A DNA stretch of 64,000 nt from Pseudomonas viridiflava (GCF_900590755.1 NZ_UUOC01000001.1:186001-250000), one strand, 5' to 3'. Positions 9,075 through 19,527 are shown, numbered from the stretch's first letter. Made by a program: numbers and translations. The notes: a model not told the origin generated them from the sequence alone.

Positions 9075-9809
9075 ATGATTGAATTCAATAACGTGAGCAA
9101 ATGGTACGGCGAGTTCCAGGTGCTGGACAGTTGCACCACGCGTGTCACTAAAGGAGAAGTGGTCGTCGTGTGCGGCCCCTCCGGCTCAGGCAAGTCGACG
9201 TTGATCAAGACCGTCAACGCGCTCGAACCCTTTGAAAAAGGCACTGTATCGGTTAACGGAATAAGTGTGGGTGACCCGAAAACCAACCTGCCAAAATTGC
9301 GTGCGCAGGCCGGTATGGTCTTCCAGCATTTCGAACTGTTCCCGCATTTGTCTGTGACTGAAAACCTTTGCATGGGGCAAATCAAAGTGCTCAAGCGCAA
9401 CCCAGAGGAAGCGAGGGTGAAAGCTCATGTGCTGCTGGATCGGGTTGGTCTGCTGGCACACAAGGACAAACACCCAGGCATGCTTTCAGGTGGGCAGCAG
9501 CAGCGCGTTGCTATCGCACGAGCCTTGTCGATGGATCCTACTGTCATGCTGTTCGATGAGCCGACTTCTGCACTGGATCCAGAGATGGTCAATGAAGTAC
9601 TTGACGTCATGAGCGACCTTGCCCGCGATGGCATGACGATGATGGTCGTGACACATGAAATGGGCTTCGCTCGCCGAGTTGCCGATCGCGTGATCTTTAT
9701 GGACGGCGGCAAGATTATCGAAGACTGCGTTACTTCAGAGTTTTTCGATAATGTCGAAGCGCGCAGTGACCGAACCCGCCAATTTCTATCCAAAATTCTC
9801 CAGCACTAA
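9075..9809 (+). CDS. Amino-acid ABC transporter ATP-binding protein (GltL-like)
   Basis: 244 residues. Walker [10 protein letters not shown] is at residues 34-42, the signature [15 protein letters not shown] near 137, Walker [15 protein letters not shown] near 157, and the switch histidine in [15 protein letters not shown]. It energises the importer encoded by the neighbouring permeases and binding protein. Spacing of 40 bases to the upstream permease keeps it in the operon. Confidence 0.94.
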   Translation: MIEFNNVSKWYGEFQVLDSCTTRVTKGEVVVVCGPSGSGKSTLIKTVNALEPFEKGTVSVNGISVGDPKTNLPKLRAQAGMVFQHFELFPHLSVTENLCMGQIKVLKRNPEEARVKAHVLLDRVGLLAHKDKHPGMLSGGQQQRVAIARALSMDPTVMLFDEPTSALDPEMVNEVLDVMSDLARDGMTMMVVTHEMGFARRVADRVIFMDGGKIIEDCVTSEFFDNVEARSDRTRQFLSKILQH

Positions 9810-9822
9810 CAGGGGTCTTCTC

Positions 9823-10896
9823 ATGTCAGTTTTGAATGCCCTCGACTGCAGGGCGGGATCTGCGACGCCGGTTGATTTGCGTAGCGATACTGTTACCCGC
9901 CCGACCCAGGAAATGTATGAGGTCATGCAGACCGCCCCGATCGGTGATGACGGGTTGGATTTCGATCCATCAGTGCGTTTGCTGGAAGAAAGTGTTGCCC
10001 AACTTTTAGGCAAGGCTGAAGGCTTGTTCGTGCCCAGCTGCACCATGGCAAACCTGTTGGCGGTGCTGGCACAGACCGCGCGCAGCGAACAGGTTGTACT
10101 GGAGTCCAGCGCGCACATGTTCACATCAGAGCGTGGTGCCGCTACGTTTACAGGGCTGTTCTATCTCGGTGTTTCCGGATTGCGGGGGGCGATGGACCTC
10201 AATGAAGCCGAGGAGGCGCTCAAAGGCGGCAAGCACAAACTGCAGACCGGTTTGTTGGCTATGGAGACCTCCCACAACAATGCGGGCGGCGCAGTGCCTG
10301 CGCTGGATCATATGGAGCAGGTTTATCGAATGTCCAAAGAGCGAGGAGTGCAGGTGCACCTGGATGGCGCTCGGTTATTCAACGCAGCGGTCGCCTTAGG
10401 CGTAAGCGCTGAGCAGGTTGCTCGTAACGCCGATACTGTTTCGGTGTGCTTGTCGAAGGGGCTTAGCGCCCCGGTCGGCGCGGTGTTGGTTGGGTCTTCC
10501 ACTACGATGGCGCAAGCGCGGCGCTTGCGTCGCATGCTCGGCGGTACTCAACGCCAGGCTGGAATTATGGCAGCAGCGGGTTTGTATGCAGTCCAGCATA
10601 TGGTGGCGCGTCTGGGAGAAGATCACCGTCGGGCCAAGTTGCTTAGCGAACAAATCAACCAACTGGGACTTGCAATCAGCGCCTCGCAGCCGGACACGAA
10701 TATCGTTCAGGTTGATATATCGCAAACGGGTCAGGACAGTGCGACCTGGGTGCAAATTCTTGAAGGTCTTGGATTGATGGTACGTCCATGGGGATCTGGA
10801 AAACTGCGCTGTGTAACCCATCGCCATATTGACGATAGTGATATTGAGCGGGCTGCAGAGTGCTTCAGAAGCGCAATGTCTTCGGTAGTTGTATAA
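9823..10896 (+). CDS. ltaE: Low-specificity L-threonine aldolase
   Basis: 357 residues, a PLP enzyme of the beta-eliminating lyase/threonine aldolase family that splits L-threonine or L-allo-threonine to glycine and acetaldehyde. Motifs: VDLRSDTVTRPTQEM at the start, HLDGARLFNAAVALG, and the PLP lysine in SVCLSKGLSAPVG (K212). The ATG 13 bases after the ATPase stop was chosen over the longer frame that overlaps the ATPase. Its place as last gene of an amino-acid importer operon suggests the imported amino acid (Thr, Ser or a 3-hydroxy amino acid) is catabolised by it (inference). Confidence 0.92.
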   Translation: MSVLNALDCRAGSATPVDLRSDTVTRPTQEMYEVMQTAPIGDDGLDFDPSVRLLEESVAQLLGKAEGLFVPSCTMANLLAVLAQTARSEQVVLESSAHMFTSERGAATFTGLFYLGVSGLRGAMDLNEAEEALKGGKHKLQTGLLAMETSHNNAGGAVPALDHMEQVYRMSKERGVQVHLDGARLFNAAVALGVSAEQVARNADTVSVCLSKGLSAPVGAVLVGSSTTMAQARRLRRMLGGTQRQAGIMAAAGLYAVQHMVARLGEDHRRAKLLSEQINQLGLAISASQPDTNIVQVDISQTGQDSATWVQILEGLGLMVRPWGSGKLRCVTHRHIDDSDIERAAECFRSAMSSVVV

Positions 10897-11139
10897 GCCT
10901 GGTTTTAGAGGTTTGCCGGTAATCGAGTGGACCAGAATTGTGCTGCACGGCTGTCCACATTCACTTACCTTCGTTAGCCATTCATTCTCTTGAAAATCTA
11001 AAACCTTTGCCAGCATTGGCTTTCATGCACCCCAGAGTGTTCGTCTGAAGCGCAAGCCCTCGGTTTTAGTGGAGGAGGGCTGCCACTGCTTTCCTTAACG
11101 TCGGATCGTTAAAGGTTGTGAGCAAGCAATAATGTGAGC

Positions 11140-12009
11140 TTACTCTTTGACATCCATAAACTCTTTCGCCCATTCCACGTAGCTTTGAGGTTGCGTGTAG
11201 GTATGGGTTAACTCCGTGGCATTGAGATTTGACGTACTTTGTGTAAGTCCTCGCTGGGCGCGGAGGCTGTCGTAAGTTGCCTTGATCGCCGCAAAATAGG
11301 CTGCATGACCCGCGACCAGAATCCGTACTCCCAGGCTCGCGAGCCGCTGAATGTTATCAAGCTTGGGATTGCCATACGTTACCAGCATCAAAGGCACTGT
11401 CAGGCCTTCGGAGATCTGTTCGAGATGTTCAAAGTCGGCGATACCAACCATGCATATAGCGTCTGCGCCGGCCTGCTCGTAAGCCTTTGTACGTTTGATT
11501 ACCGCCTCGACGGGCAAGATTGACGCATTGGTGCGTGCAATGATCGAAAGCTCAGGGTCGATGCGTGCCTCAAGAGCTGCCCTGACCTTGCCGATGCCTT
11601 CGTCAATGGAAATCAAATCCGTGGATTTTCGGCCAAATTGCGCGGGCAACAGAGTGTCTTCAATGGTGAGTGCCGCGACGCCTGCACGCTCAAGCTCTTC
11701 AACTGTGCGCATGACGTTGAGGGCGTTGCCGTAACCGTGATCAGCATCTGCAATAAATGGCAGTTGCGCGACGCGACCTATACGGGTTGCTTGCTCAACA
11801 AACTCGGTCAACGTTATCAGTGCAAAATCGGGAGCCGCCAATACCTGCAACGACGCAACCGAACCGCCGAGAATGCCTACCTCAAAGCCGAGATCTGCCG
11901 CAATTCGCGCAGACATCGGATCGAAAACAGAAGCTGTATCAAAGCATTTTTGAGAGGTCTGTAACTCTCTGAAATTGCGGCGTAGCTGTGAGTGTGAGAG
12001 TTTCGGCAT
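11140..12009 (-). CDS. Oxaloacetate decarboxylase (PEP mutase/isocitrate lyase superfamily)
   Basis: 289 residues, very similar to my memory of the structurally characterised P. aeruginosa PA4872 enzyme (oxaloacetate to pyruvate and CO2). Shared stretches include [53 protein letters not shown] and [17 protein letters not shown], with the acidic residues that hold Mg2+. AGGAA precedes the ATG. It is monocistronic and its own promoter should lie in 12010-12212. Confidence 0.9.
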   Translation of the reverse strand: MPKLSHSQLRRNFRELQTSQKCFDTASVFDPMSARIAADLGFEVGILGGSVASLQVLAAPDFALITLTEFVEQATRIGRVAQLPFIADADHGYGNALNVMRTVEELERAGVAALTIEDTLLPAQFGRKSTDLISIDEGIGKVRAALEARIDPELSIIARTNASILPVEAVIKRTKAYEQAGADAICMVGIADFEHLEQISEGLTVPLMLVTYGNPKLDNIQRLASLGVRILVAGHAAYFAAIKATYDSLRAQRGLTQSTSNLNATELTHTYTQPQSYVEWAKEFMDVKE

Positions 12010-12212
12010 GACGATTCCTGATTAATCTACGATCGCAGTATGTGAACCATGGACGGAGCCTACCACGCAACAAACGCTTGGGTTATGACGTTCCAGAATG
12101 ACCCATGCGCTAAATACATAGCACGTGCGCCCAGCCAGGAAGTCAGGCTTTGCAAACAATTCCTTGCTGTCGTGAAGTGTAAAACCGCAATATTACCCAA
12201 CTTTTCTTCTTA

Positions 12213-13541
12213 ATGATGCGTGCCCAGATGCCCCACATTCCTGCACCCTTTCCCTCAAATGAGGAAGAAAGAGCCCAGTCACTAGAGCATCTCGGAATAC
12301 TGGATTCTGTTCCTGAGAGAGAGTTCGACGACATCGTGATGCTAGCAAGTACCTGGTGCGACACACCCATCGCGCTGGTGTCTTTGGTTGATCGAGAGCG
12401 ACAGTGGTTCAAGGCCTGCTTTGGGCTGGATGTGAGGGAAACTCATCGGGATCTGGCGTTCTGCGCTCACGCGATTCTGGAACCCGCTGATGTGCTGGTA
12501 GTAGAAGACGCCCTGCTGGATTCGCGATTTCAGGAAAGCGCGCTGGTGCTTGGCCCACCTTATATCCGCTTTTATGCAGGAGCTCCGATTATCGACGATG
12601 CAGGCCATGCGCTCGGCACCGTTTGCGTGATCGATACAAAGCCCAGAACGCTGACAGACCCGCAGCGGTCTGCGTTGCTCGCTCTCGCTCGACAGACAGC
12701 CTCACTACTGCAGTTGAGGTTGCTGAGAGATCAACGCGAGCATCGAGCAGATATTCTGGAGAAAGAACTCGCCCAGGCGAAGGCACTTAACCAACTGACA
12801 GAGGAATCCCTGCATCACGCAAGACGCATCTCCACTCTGGGGATGGTCACTGCCAGCATCGCCCACGACTTCAACAATATTCTTCAGGCGCTAAGCGCAA
12901 GCCTGCAGATGATACGGCTGCGAGCGAGGCGCCCGGATGATGTTGAGCGTTTCAGCGACACGGGGTTGCAAGCGGTCGATCAGGGGCGCCAGCTAGTCAG
13001 CCATCTGCTCGCTAGCGTCCGTCAAGACAGTCCGAATCTCGTCTGCATTGATGTTGATGCCCGGCTTGATGAAATGCGTGATGTGTTGTTTGGAGCGGTC
13101 ACCGACAGTATTCAGCTGTCTTTCGACTTGTCGGCACCCAACACCATCGTCATGTGCGAAGAAGCTCAACTGAATGCAGCGGTGCTGAACCTTCTCACGA
13201 ACGCGAGAGACGCGCTGGGGGCAGCGGGCTGCATCCGTATCTCAACCGCACTGGTGTTTGTTGAGGATGACCTTTCACTCTCAGAAGGTGATTACCTGGT
13301 CGTTAGCGTTACTGACAACGGGCCAGGCATTGCGACTGACCTTGCAGCTAAAATTTTTGAGCCTTTTTTCACCACCAAGGAACGAGGAAAGGGAACCGGC
13401 CTTGGCCTTTCCCAAGTACGAGAGTTTGCCGAAACCGCTGGGGGTACAGTGCGATTGGAAACGGCCCCTCAAGCGGGGACAACGGTGGCTCTGTATTTGA
13501 GAGCACTAGGTCGAACTCATGCGACCATTTATCCAATATAA
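12213..13541 (+). CDS. GAF-domain sensor histidine kinase
   Basis: 442 residues, soluble. A GAF domain at about 30-170 ([20 protein letters not shown], then [19 protein letters not shown] and [20 protein letters not shown]) is followed by a short coiled coil. Next comes a HisKA region with H218 in [18 protein letters not shown] and a HATPase domain with N box [34 protein letters not shown]. There is no receiver domain and no regulator beside it. The GAF type resembles light- or redox-independent cytosolic sensors; the ligand is unknown. The start is uncertain because no good ribosome binding site precedes ATG 12213 (ATG 12228 is an alternative). Confidence 0.85.
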   Translation: MMRAQMPHIPAPFPSNEEERAQSLEHLGILDSVPEREFDDIVMLASTWCDTPIALVSLVDRERQWFKACFGLDVRETHRDLAFCAHAILEPADVLVVEDALLDSRFQESALVLGPPYIRFYAGAPIIDDAGHALGTVCVIDTKPRTLTDPQRSALLALARQTASLLQLRLLRDQREHRADILEKELAQAKALNQLTEESLHHARRISTLGMVTASIAHDFNNILQALSASLQMIRLRARRPDDVERFSDTGLQAVDQGRQLVSHLLASVRQDSPNLVCIDVDARLDEMRDVLFGAVTDSIQLSFDLSAPNTIVMCEEAQLNAAVLNLLTNARDALGAAGCIRISTALVFVEDDLSLSEGDYLVVSVTDNGPGIATDLAAKIFEPFFTTKERGKGTGLGLSQVREFAETAGGTVRLETAPQAGTTVALYLRALGRTHATIYPI

Positions 13542-13585
13542 CGTCCCGCCAATACGGATTTTTTGAGTCGTAAAGCGGGGTAGGG

Positions 13586-13723
13586 CTATATGACAAGTTT
13601 GTTGCGTCGGCAGCGCTCCGAGCAATAACGAACGTCCTCCCAGGAGCGTGCCCATTTCTTTCTCCATGTGAAGGGAAGGCCACAGGTAAGGCAGGTTTTT
13701 ACTGGAAGCTCACTCTTTTTCAC
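13586..13723 (-). CDS. DUF2256 small cysteine-rich protein
   Basis: 45 residues from a GTG at 13721-13723. The sequence [20 protein letters not shown] followed by [19 protein letters not shown] is the DUF2256 pattern: two CxxC/CxxxC pairs with a conserved W-rich linker, probably a one-zinc ribbon. Function is unknown. The start is not certain: AAGG lies 12 bases upstream of the GTG and no ATG is in frame. It is convergent with the GAF kinase gene. Confidence 0.8.
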   Translation of the reverse strand: MKKSELPVKTCLTCGLPFTWRKKWARSWEDVRYCSERCRRNKLVI

Positions 13724-13741
13724 ATATATACCCAACCTTGA

Positions 13742-14070
13742 TCTTGAGCCTTAAGGTTATCTTTAAAGCGTTTTTTGATGCGCAATCGTTTTATCGCTCA
13801 CTTCTATTCAAAGCCATGATAACAATCGTAAGACCCGTATGGCTTCAGACTTAAAGGGACTCAGCTTTTCAGTTTTCCTACCCTACACAGGAATGGTGTT
13901 CGCAAGGACGGTTCTGAGCGTTCGCATTATCGTGCTGGTGCAACTCCGGCAGCTCATCATCACCATTGAACTAATCGTTGAGGCCGCCTCCCTAAGCCTT
14001 GGAGGATAGCTTCTTGCCACTAGCTTAGGTCTATCCAAGCTCCCCATTTCCAAAATAAGGTTGATAAATC
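13742..14070. other. Intergenic promoter region
   Basis: About 330 bases between the DUF2256 gene (minus) and the CsbD-like gene (plus), so both promoters should be here. CCTAAGCCTTGGAGG at about 13991 contains a short inverted repeat. I could not fit an AlgU or sigma-54 consensus with confidence. A 56-codon hydrophobic frame from 13839 has no ribosome binding site and was not called. Confidence 0.35.
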
Positions 14071-14319
14071 ATGAAGAGTGAACAGGTAGAAGGTCTTGCA
14101 GAAAAACTCGCCGGCAAAGCGCAGAGCGCGGTCGGGAGGCTTCTGGGCGATTCCAGGCTTGAAGCTGAAGGTACCGTACGTCAAGGTGCTGGCCAGCTGA
14201 CCCAGACCTACGGCGATACACTGGACAGCGTGTCGACGTTTGTGAAAGAGAAACCAGTGGCTGCACTCGTAATTGGTGCAGCAGTGGGGCTATTGGTAAG
14301 CCGTTTCTTGCGTCGCTGA
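14071..14319 (+). CDS. CsbD/DUF883-like stress-associated small protein
   Basis: 82 residues. The N-terminal half (EQVEGLAEKLAGKAQSAVGR, then EAEGTVRQGAGQ) follows the CsbD pattern of amphipathic repeats, and the C-terminal half has a DUF883/ElaB-type membrane anchor (KPVAALVIGAAVGLLVSRFL) ending in RR. ElaB-type proteins tether ribosomes or envelope factors to the inner membrane in stationary phase in E. coli; a similar role here is only suggested. AAGG is 6-10 bases before the ATG. Confidence 0.82.
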   Translation: MKSEQVEGLAEKLAGKAQSAVGRLLGDSRLEAEGTVRQGAGQLTQTYGDTLDSVSTFVKEKPVAALVIGAAVGLLVSRFLRR

Positions 14320-14399
14320 GCCACGGGTGACGTCGAGTTGTTCCAGTGCTTTGCCCTTCACTCCAGAGGCAAAAATCGCCAGGCTGATGGGTAGAAGAC

Positions 14400-14421
14400 C
14401 CGCCACCACCGTGGCGGTTTT
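14400..14421 (+). terminator. Rho-independent terminator after the CsbD-like gene
   Basis: Perfect 7-bp stem CCGCCAC/GTGGCGG, 4-base loop, then TTTT. It lies about 80 bases after the stop of the CsbD-like gene in the same orientation. Confidence 0.65.
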
Positions 14422-15382
14422 GACGAACACCAAGTCACGTTTCACCTGCTTGGTCTTGCTGCCGTTGGGGGACTGCAAGAATCGGCCAAGAGGGAAGAGC
14501 ATTCTGAATCTGGCTTTCGAACTCATAGTCCCAGCCCTGATCGTCAAGCGTAACCATATACGAGAAAAGCCCCGGCACTGGCTGGTGGCGGGGCTTGGTG
14601 TGACGGAGAAACTGTCGAGGTGTCTGACGTCATTTCGAAAGTTAGCACTTCATGGGACGGATGCAAGCTGCATCGTTTCAAATCGACCCAGTGGTCGGGC
14701 GGGCCACCCTGTGGGTGAGAGAAAAAGTTCTCATGACCGAGGCTTCTGGCATGGTTTTTAGATCGGAAATAAATTCGAATTCGCGCCCGGCGTGATTATC
14801 CATGGCTCGCATGGCAGTGGAAAGTCCAGGAGACAAACAGCACACATTGATCGTCAGGGCCCCTTGGTACTACATGGTGGCCGAGAAGATTTTGTGTATG
14901 CGCTGTAGATGAAGCATTGGGCTACTGGAGCTCAGGATTCGTGCAGATTCCAAAACCTCACGCACAAATTACCGAAAATCTCAAAGCTTAGGACGGAGCC
15001 GTTTGGTAGGAATCAGATGCAATCGAGGGGCAGCGGGTTCGGTACCGACTCTTATCGAATGTCCCTGAAAGCGTGATTGAAGAAGCAGATATGCTCCGGC
15101 ATCAGGTTAAGTAGAAATGCTAGTCGCCAAATGAATCCCTCGCCCGCAGTTACGGGTAATAGTAACAAAGCAGCGGACCTCGCATGCCGGCACATGATCC
15201 AACGGGTTGCAATCTCTAAACGTTTGACGCGTGCGTTCAACGAACCATTCAAAGCGTAAACACCGTTTAAATGGGACGATCATTTGAATAGAAAATCCCC
15301 TCATAGAGTTCCACTTTTTGGCCGCTCATCGGCTGCTTGAAAAAGCACTAAGCGTTTTCCAGGACAGCGTGATCGGAACTTT
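14422..15382. other. About 1 kb without a convincing gene
   Basis: Only short overlapping frames on both strands, without ribosome binding sites or recognisable domains. A frame on the minus strand (14290-14547) encodes a hydrophobic stretch but overlaps a good plus-strand terminator. A 6-bp GCCCCG/CGGGGC hairpin at 14565-14600 followed by TTTT on the minus strand looks like a terminator without a gene to serve. The stretch may be degraded coding sequence or the remains of an insertion. Confidence 0.4.
14565..14600 (-). terminator. Terminator-like hairpin without obvious gene
   Basis: AAGCCCCG...CGGGGCTTTT on the minus strand: stem of 8 bp, loop of 13 bases and a T-run. No credible minus-strand gene lies immediately upstream, which suggests the gene has decayed. 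Confidence 0.4.
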
Positions 15383-15402
15383 ATCCGTCACCGTTGATGG
15401 AT
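15383..15402 (+). promoter_or_regulatory. Dyad motif upstream of KGG gene, shared with the one at 26424
   Basis: ATCCGTCA-N4-TGATGGAT, an imperfect inverted repeat 35 bases before the KGG start. An almost identical element with the same spacing stands 37 bases before the KGG gene at 26386 on the other strand, while the flanking DNA differs. Probable operator or promoter element (inference). Confidence 0.5.
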
Positions 15403-15437
15403 ACTGAATGGTAACTGACTAATATTGGAGAGCCATC

Positions 15438-15614
15438 ATGACTGCCAGTAATAAAAATCCAGGTAATTTTACGAACGACCCAGAAAAAGCGTCTGAAGCA
15501 GGGAAAAAAGGCGGCCAAGCATCGGGTGGTAACTTCGCCAACGATCCTGAAAAAGCATCCGAAGCGGGTAAAAAAGGCGAGCAACAGAGCCACGGCGGCG
15601 GCCGTAAATCCTAG
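15438..15614 (+). CDS. KGG-repeat stress protein (YciG/Con-10 type)
   Basis: 58 residues. Two repeats of the KGG domain: NFTNDPEKASEAGKKGGQAS and NFANDPEKASEAGKKGEQQS, ending GGGRKS. Small, very hydrophilic, Gly/Lys-rich proteins of this family include E. coli YciG and fungal conidiation protein Con-10, linked to stationary phase and stress. TTGGAG lies 8 bases before the ATG. The second repeat has KGE where KGG is expected. Paralogues stand at 25517 and 26207. Confidence 0.9.
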   Translation: MTASNKNPGNFTNDPEKASEAGKKGGQASGGNFANDPEKASEAGKKGEQQSHGGGRKS

Positions 15615-15648
15615 GCAAGCGAAGCGGCGTTAAGCATCCACTGGCTGT

Positions 15649-15690
15649 AAGTGCGCCCGTCGGTCTCAGTCTAACGATCGGCGCACTTTC
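15649..15690 (+). terminator. Rho-independent terminator of the KGG gene
   Basis: AAGTGCGCC ... GGCGCACTTT, a 9-bp stem with a wide loop, 35 bases after the KGG stop, followed by TTTC. Confidence 0.65.
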
Positions 15691-15793
15691 GTCATCACGC
15701 AGCTAGACAGCTCACTATTCGTGGTGAAGCAGACATTGGCGGAGGCCCCGTCGATAAGCGCGAAATGTTCAACTGCACGGCTGCGATACTCGG

Positions 15794-16108
15794 TCACTCG
15801 TTAGCATGAGTGTTTGCATCCGCACAGGGCAATCTCCCCGACTCACCTCCTGCAACTCGCTCCGCTTGATCGATACCCCTTTTTAAAGCGTCCTGAACCG
15901 TCCACTCCCGGCCAGGAACGGTCTGAATGCGTTCGACAACCGGATGTCCATCGGCGGCATAAACAGCAACTAACACCTCTACATCACCGCTCGCTGCTTC
16001 CCGCGCCCTGACTTCCACGTGACACCCGTTTTCAACTACCTGCGTATAACACTCGTCCGCCATCGCTCGCTCGGTCCATTTTTTAAATGCAGCGCCACGA
16101 ATAAACAT
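15794..16108 (-). CDS. Hypothetical protein, 104 residues
   Basis: Starts at ATG 16108, with AGGTGAA 4 bases upstream; the longer frame lacks such a site. The chain is charged and has no signal peptide or membrane helix: GAAFKKWTERAMADECYTQV, then a beta-rich middle (VEVRAREAASGDVEVLVAVY) and a polar tail. I do not recognise a family. It lies among stress genes, between a KGG protein and a metallothionein. Confidence 0.6.
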   Translation of the reverse strand: MFIRGAAFKKWTERAMADECYTQVVENGCHVEVRAREAASGDVEVLVAVYAADGHPVVERIQTVPGREWTVQDALKRGIDQAERVAGGESGRLPCADANTHANE

Positions 16109-16323
16109 AGGTTCACCTGACTGTGTTGGACTTTGGGTCGGACTGACCTTCAGAGAAATCAATGATTTCCCGGTTACTGCAGAACTTAAAGTTAATGTCG
16201 ATCAATGGTCACGCCGTTTCGCTTGTTAGACCGTTCGTCACGCCACCCGTTGATGGACTAAACCTTCAGCAGAGGTCTGCTTCAAAACAGTACGATTTCT
16301 GAATAACAAAACAGGAGCCGCTT

Positions 16324-16491
16324 ATGTCCGCGCTGACTGCTGAAACATGCGCTTGCCTAAATTGCGTGTGTCCCGCTGATCCGAAAAAAGCACTAGAGCA
16401 CAACGGCAAGTTTTGGTGCAGCGAAGCGTGCGCGCACTTACATCCCGGCGGTGCACCTTGTCCGAGCAAGGAAAACATTTCCTGCCAGTGA
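16324..16491 (+). CDS. Bacterial metallothionein (PsMT type)
   Basis: 55 residues with eight cysteines (9, 11, 14, 16, 32, 36, 46, 54). The order CACLNCVCP ... WCSEACAHLHPGG ... PCP is the bacterial metallothionein (SmtA/BmtA) pattern: an N-terminal CxCxxCxC knuckle, a CxxxC pair and two histidines before GG. It binds Zn or Cd in the cytoplasm. AGGAG lies 7 bases upstream of the ATG. The next gene is cyoA, 130 bases downstream in the same direction, an uncommon neighbour. Confidence 0.88.
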   Translation: MSALTAETCACLNCVCPADPKKALEHNGKFWCSEACAHLHPGGAPCPSKENISCQ

Positions 16492-16621
16492 TCCGATCTC
16501 GCCGTGAGCCCGCCATGAACACAGCGTTTTAGTTGGTTACGTAATTACCGTTCAGCACAACTGGACATTCTGGTTATGGATTAGCCACACGATGTTCGCG
16601 GGGCTGACAAGGGGGTATGCA

Positions 16622-17548
16622 ATGAGGGCAAATTCATGGCGTTGGGTCGGATTGATGGTCATGCCGTTCTTACTGTCAGGTTGCAACTGGATCCTCTTTA
16701 ATCCCAAGGGTCAGGTTGCCTTAGCCGAGCGGAACCTGATCTTTCTATCTACTGCACTGATGCTGCTGGTGGTCATTCCCGTCATCGTGATGACGTTTGT
16801 GTTCGCCTATCGCTACCGGGCGACTAACAAAAAGGCACGTTATTCGCCCCGTTGGGCCAGCTCTCACCGCATTGAGGCGGTGGTCTGGGGCGTTCCTTTG
16901 CTGATTATTATCATTCTAGGTTGGGTTACCTGGGTCAGCACCCACGCTTTGGACCCCTATCGTCCCATTGAATCGGACACCCCACCGTTGAATGTCCAGG
17001 TGGTGGCAACGGACTGGAAATGGCTATTTATCTACCCGGATCTGGGCATCGCGACGGTCAATGAGCTCGCGATACCTGAGCACACACCTGTCAGCTTCAC
17101 GGTCACCTCGGACGCCGCGATGACCTCGTTTTTCATCCCCGCGCTGGGCGGTCAGATTTATGCCATGGCCGGCATGCAGACAAAGCTGCACCTGATCGCT
17201 AATGAAAGAGGTGAGTTTCGCGGCATCGCCGCGAACTACAACGGGCCTGGGTTTTCGGACATGCACTTCGCCACGCACGCCATGACGCCTGCGGACTTCG
17301 AGGGGTGGGTCGCAAAAGTTAAAAGCTCTCCCCAGTCGCTCAATCAGGACACCTACGCCGAGCTCGCCAAGCCAACGGTCGCGCATCGCGTCACCTATTA
17401 CTCGGCGGTTCAGGACCGGATGTTTTTAAACATTGTGGACAAATACGAAGGCATGAACAAACGAAGCGGAACGCAGCGAGAGCAGGCTGAACGGCCAGCA
17501 CTCGACAGGTCCGTCCACCGTCCGGATTTGCTGACTGAGGAGCGCTGA
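16622..17548 (+). CDS. cyoA: Cytochrome bo3 ubiquinol oxidase subunit II
   Basis: 308 residues. A lipoprotein signal with lipobox LLSGC (Cys21) is followed by two membrane helices and a periplasmic cupredoxin domain ([20 protein letters not shown]) lacking the CuA ligands, as expected for quinol oxidases. I chose ATG 16622 because AAGGGGG precedes it and it begins the signal peptide; an upstream in-frame ATG at 16592 does not. First gene of cyoABCDE. The C-terminal tail is short compared with some Pseudomonas CyoA. Confidence 0.93.
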   Translation: MRANSWRWVGLMVMPFLLSGCNWILFNPKGQVALAERNLIFLSTALMLLVVIPVIVMTFVFAYRYRATNKKARYSPRWASSHRIEAVVWGVPLLIIIILGWVTWVSTHALDPYRPIESDTPPLNVQVVATDWKWLFIYPDLGIATVNELAIPEHTPVSFTVTSDAAMTSFFIPALGGQIYAMAGMQTKLHLIANERGEFRGIAANYNGPGFSDMHFATHAMTPADFEGWVAKVKSSPQSLNQDTYAELAKPTVAHRVTYYSAVQDRMFLNIVDKYEGMNKRSGTQREQAERPALDRSVHRPDLLTEER

Positions 17549-17550
17549 TC

Positions 17551-19524
17551 ATGTTTGGAAAACTGTCGTGGGATGCCATCCCGACCGATGAGCCGATCGT
17601 AATGTATACCCTGGCGATAGTCGGCCTGATCGGTATCGCTTTGGTTGGCTCGATTACGCTGAAACGTAAATGGGGCTATATGTGGCGCGAGTGGTTCACG
17701 TCGGTGGATCACAAAAAAATCGGCTGCATGTACATCATCGTCGCGCTGGTCATGCTGCTTAGGGGGTTTTCCGACGCCATCATGATGCGGACCCAGCAGG
17801 CGATGGCGTCCAGTGGAGGTCCCGGCTATCTACCCCCTGAGCATTACGATCAGATCTTCACCGCCCATGGCGTGATCATGATTTTTTTCATGGCCATGCC
17901 GTTTGTGGTCGGCCTGATGAATATTGTGGTGCCGTTGCAAATCGGTGCCCGTGATGTGGCCTACCCATTCCTCAACGCGCTCAGCTTCTGGCTGTTCGTC
18001 GTGGGCGCGGCGCTGGTAAATATATCGTTGGGCGTGGGGGAGTTTGCTCGCACAGGCTGGGTCGCCTACCCACCTTTATCCGAGCTGGCCTATAGCCCCG
18101 GCGTCGGGGTCGACTACTACATCTGGTCGTTACAGATATCAGGTATCGGGACATTACTGACGGGCGTCAATTTCTTCGTGACCATTTTGAAGATGCGCAC
18201 CGAAGGCATGACCCTTTTCAAAATGCCAGTGTTCACCTGGACCTCGTTGTGCACCTCGGTGCTAATCCTCGCCGCGTTTCCCATCCTGACCGCGACGCTG
18301 CTGATGCTGACTGTGGACCGCTATCTGGGCATGCATTTCTTTACCAATGAGGCGGGTGGCAACCCGATGATGTACGTCAACCTCATTTGGGCCTGGGGGC
18401 ACCCGGAGGTCTATATCTTGATCCTCCCGGCGTTCGGCATATTCTCGGAAATCGCAGCGACTTTCAGCAGCAAGCGTCTATTTGGCTACATATCGCTAGT
18501 CTGGGCGACCATTGCCATCACCATTCTTTCTTTTATCGTTTGGCTCCATCACTTTTTCACCATGGGCGCGGGGGGTAACGTCAATGCCTTCTTCGGCATC
18601 ATGACGATGATTATCGCTGTGCCTACCGGGGTAAAAATCTTCACCTGGTTGTTCACTATGTATCGAGGACGGGTGCGTTTCGAGACGCCGATGCTATGGA
18701 CACTAGGCTTCATCGTCACTTTCAGTATCGGCGGGATGACTGGCGTATTACTGGCTGTGCCAGGGGCCGACTTTTTGTTGCATAACAGCCTGTTTCTGAT
18801 CGCTCACTTCCACAACGTCATCATCGGCGGCGCTGTGTTCGGCTATATGGCGGGCCTGACCTATTGGTTCCCCAAAGCGTTCGGATTCCGCCTCAACGAC
18901 AAGCTGGGACGCATCGCATTCTGGTGCTGGTTGACTGGCTTCTACTTCGCGTTCATGCCGTCGTATGTGCTCGGTTTCATGGGCATGACGCGACGTCTAA
19001 ACCATTTCGATAACCCGGCCTGGCAACCCTGGCTCCTGCTGGAGCTGGTCGGTGTGGGGATCATCCTGTGCGGCGTTACCTGTCAGGCCTTGCAGTTGTA
19101 CACGAGCATTCGAAACCGCCACGAGTATCGCGATGTGACGGGCGATCCCTGGGACGGCCGCACTCTGGAATGGGCCACCGCGTCGCCCCCGCCGGTTTAC
19201 AACTTTGCCGAGCAGCCAAAAGTCGACGATCTGGATGCCTACTGGGGCATGAAGGAGCGGGGTGCCAGTACGTTAAGTCACGCGGACTATAAAAGTATCC
19301 ATATGCCCCGCAACACGGCTGCGGGTCTGGTTATCAGTGTCTTTGCCTTGATTTGCAGCTTCGCGTTGGTGTGGCATATCTGGTGGATGGCGATCTTTGG
19401 TCTGGTCGGTTCTGTCATCGCCCTTGTTGTGCGCAGCTATGACGAAGACACCGACTATTTCATCTCCGCCCACGAAGTGGCGCGGATTGAAAAAGCCCAT
19501 CTCAAAGACTTGGCAGAGGCTTAA
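17551..19524 (+). CDS. cyoB: Cytochrome bo3 ubiquinol oxidase subunit I
   Basis: 657 residues, about 15 membrane helices. The haem-copper ligands are all present: [17 protein letters not shown] (CuB His and the His-Tyr pair), [10 protein letters not shown] (two CuB His) and [12 protein letters not shown] (high- and low-spin haem His). SVDHKKIG opens the domain. It reduces O2 to water at the expense of ubiquinol and pumps protons. GAGGAG lies upstream inside the end of cyoA, only two bases separating the genes. Confidence 0.96.
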   Translation: MFGKLSWDAIPTDEPIVMYTLAIVGLIGIALVGSITLKRKWGYMWREWFTSVDHKKIGCMYIIVALVMLLRGFSDAIMMRTQQAMASSGGPGYLPPEHYDQIFTAHGVIMIFFMAMPFVVGLMNIVVPLQIGARDVAYPFLNALSFWLFVVGAALVNISLGVGEFARTGWVAYPPLSELAYSPGVGVDYYIWSLQISGIGTLLTGVNFFVTILKMRTEGMTLFKMPVFTWTSLCTSVLILAAFPILTATLLMLTVDRYLGMHFFTNEAGGNPMMYVNLIWAWGHPEVYILILPAFGIFSEIAATFSSKRLFGYISLVWATIAITILSFIVWLHHFFTMGAGGNVNAFFGIMTMIIAVPTGVKIFTWLFTMYRGRVRFETPMLWTLGFIVTFSIGGMTGVLLAVPGADFLLHNSLFLIAHFHNVIIGGAVFGYMAGLTYWFPKAFGFRLNDKLGRIAFWCWLTGFYFAFMPSYVLGFMGMTRRLNHFDNPAWQPWLLLELVGVGIILCGVTCQALQLYTSIRNRHEYRDVTGDPWDGRTLEWATASPPPVYNFAEQPKVDDLDAYWGMKERGASTLSHADYKSIHMPRNTAAGLVISVFALICSFALVWHIWWMAIFGLVGSVIALVVRSYDEDTDYFISAHEVARIEKAHLKDLAEA

Positions 19525-19527
19525 TCC

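Noticed and set aside
10396..11016. 206-codon minus-strand frame over the end of ltaE
   Set aside because: Mostly antisense to the PLP enzyme and without a ribosome binding site or domain.
13839..14009. Hydrophobic plus-strand frame of about 56 codons before the CsbD-like gene
   Set aside because: No ribosome binding site; the hydrophobicity comes from base composition, and it lies in a region that must hold two promoters.
14290..14547. Minus-strand frame with one hydrophobic segment
   Set aside because: Overlaps the end of the CsbD-like gene and contains that gene's terminator (14400-14421); weak ribosome binding site and no known relative.
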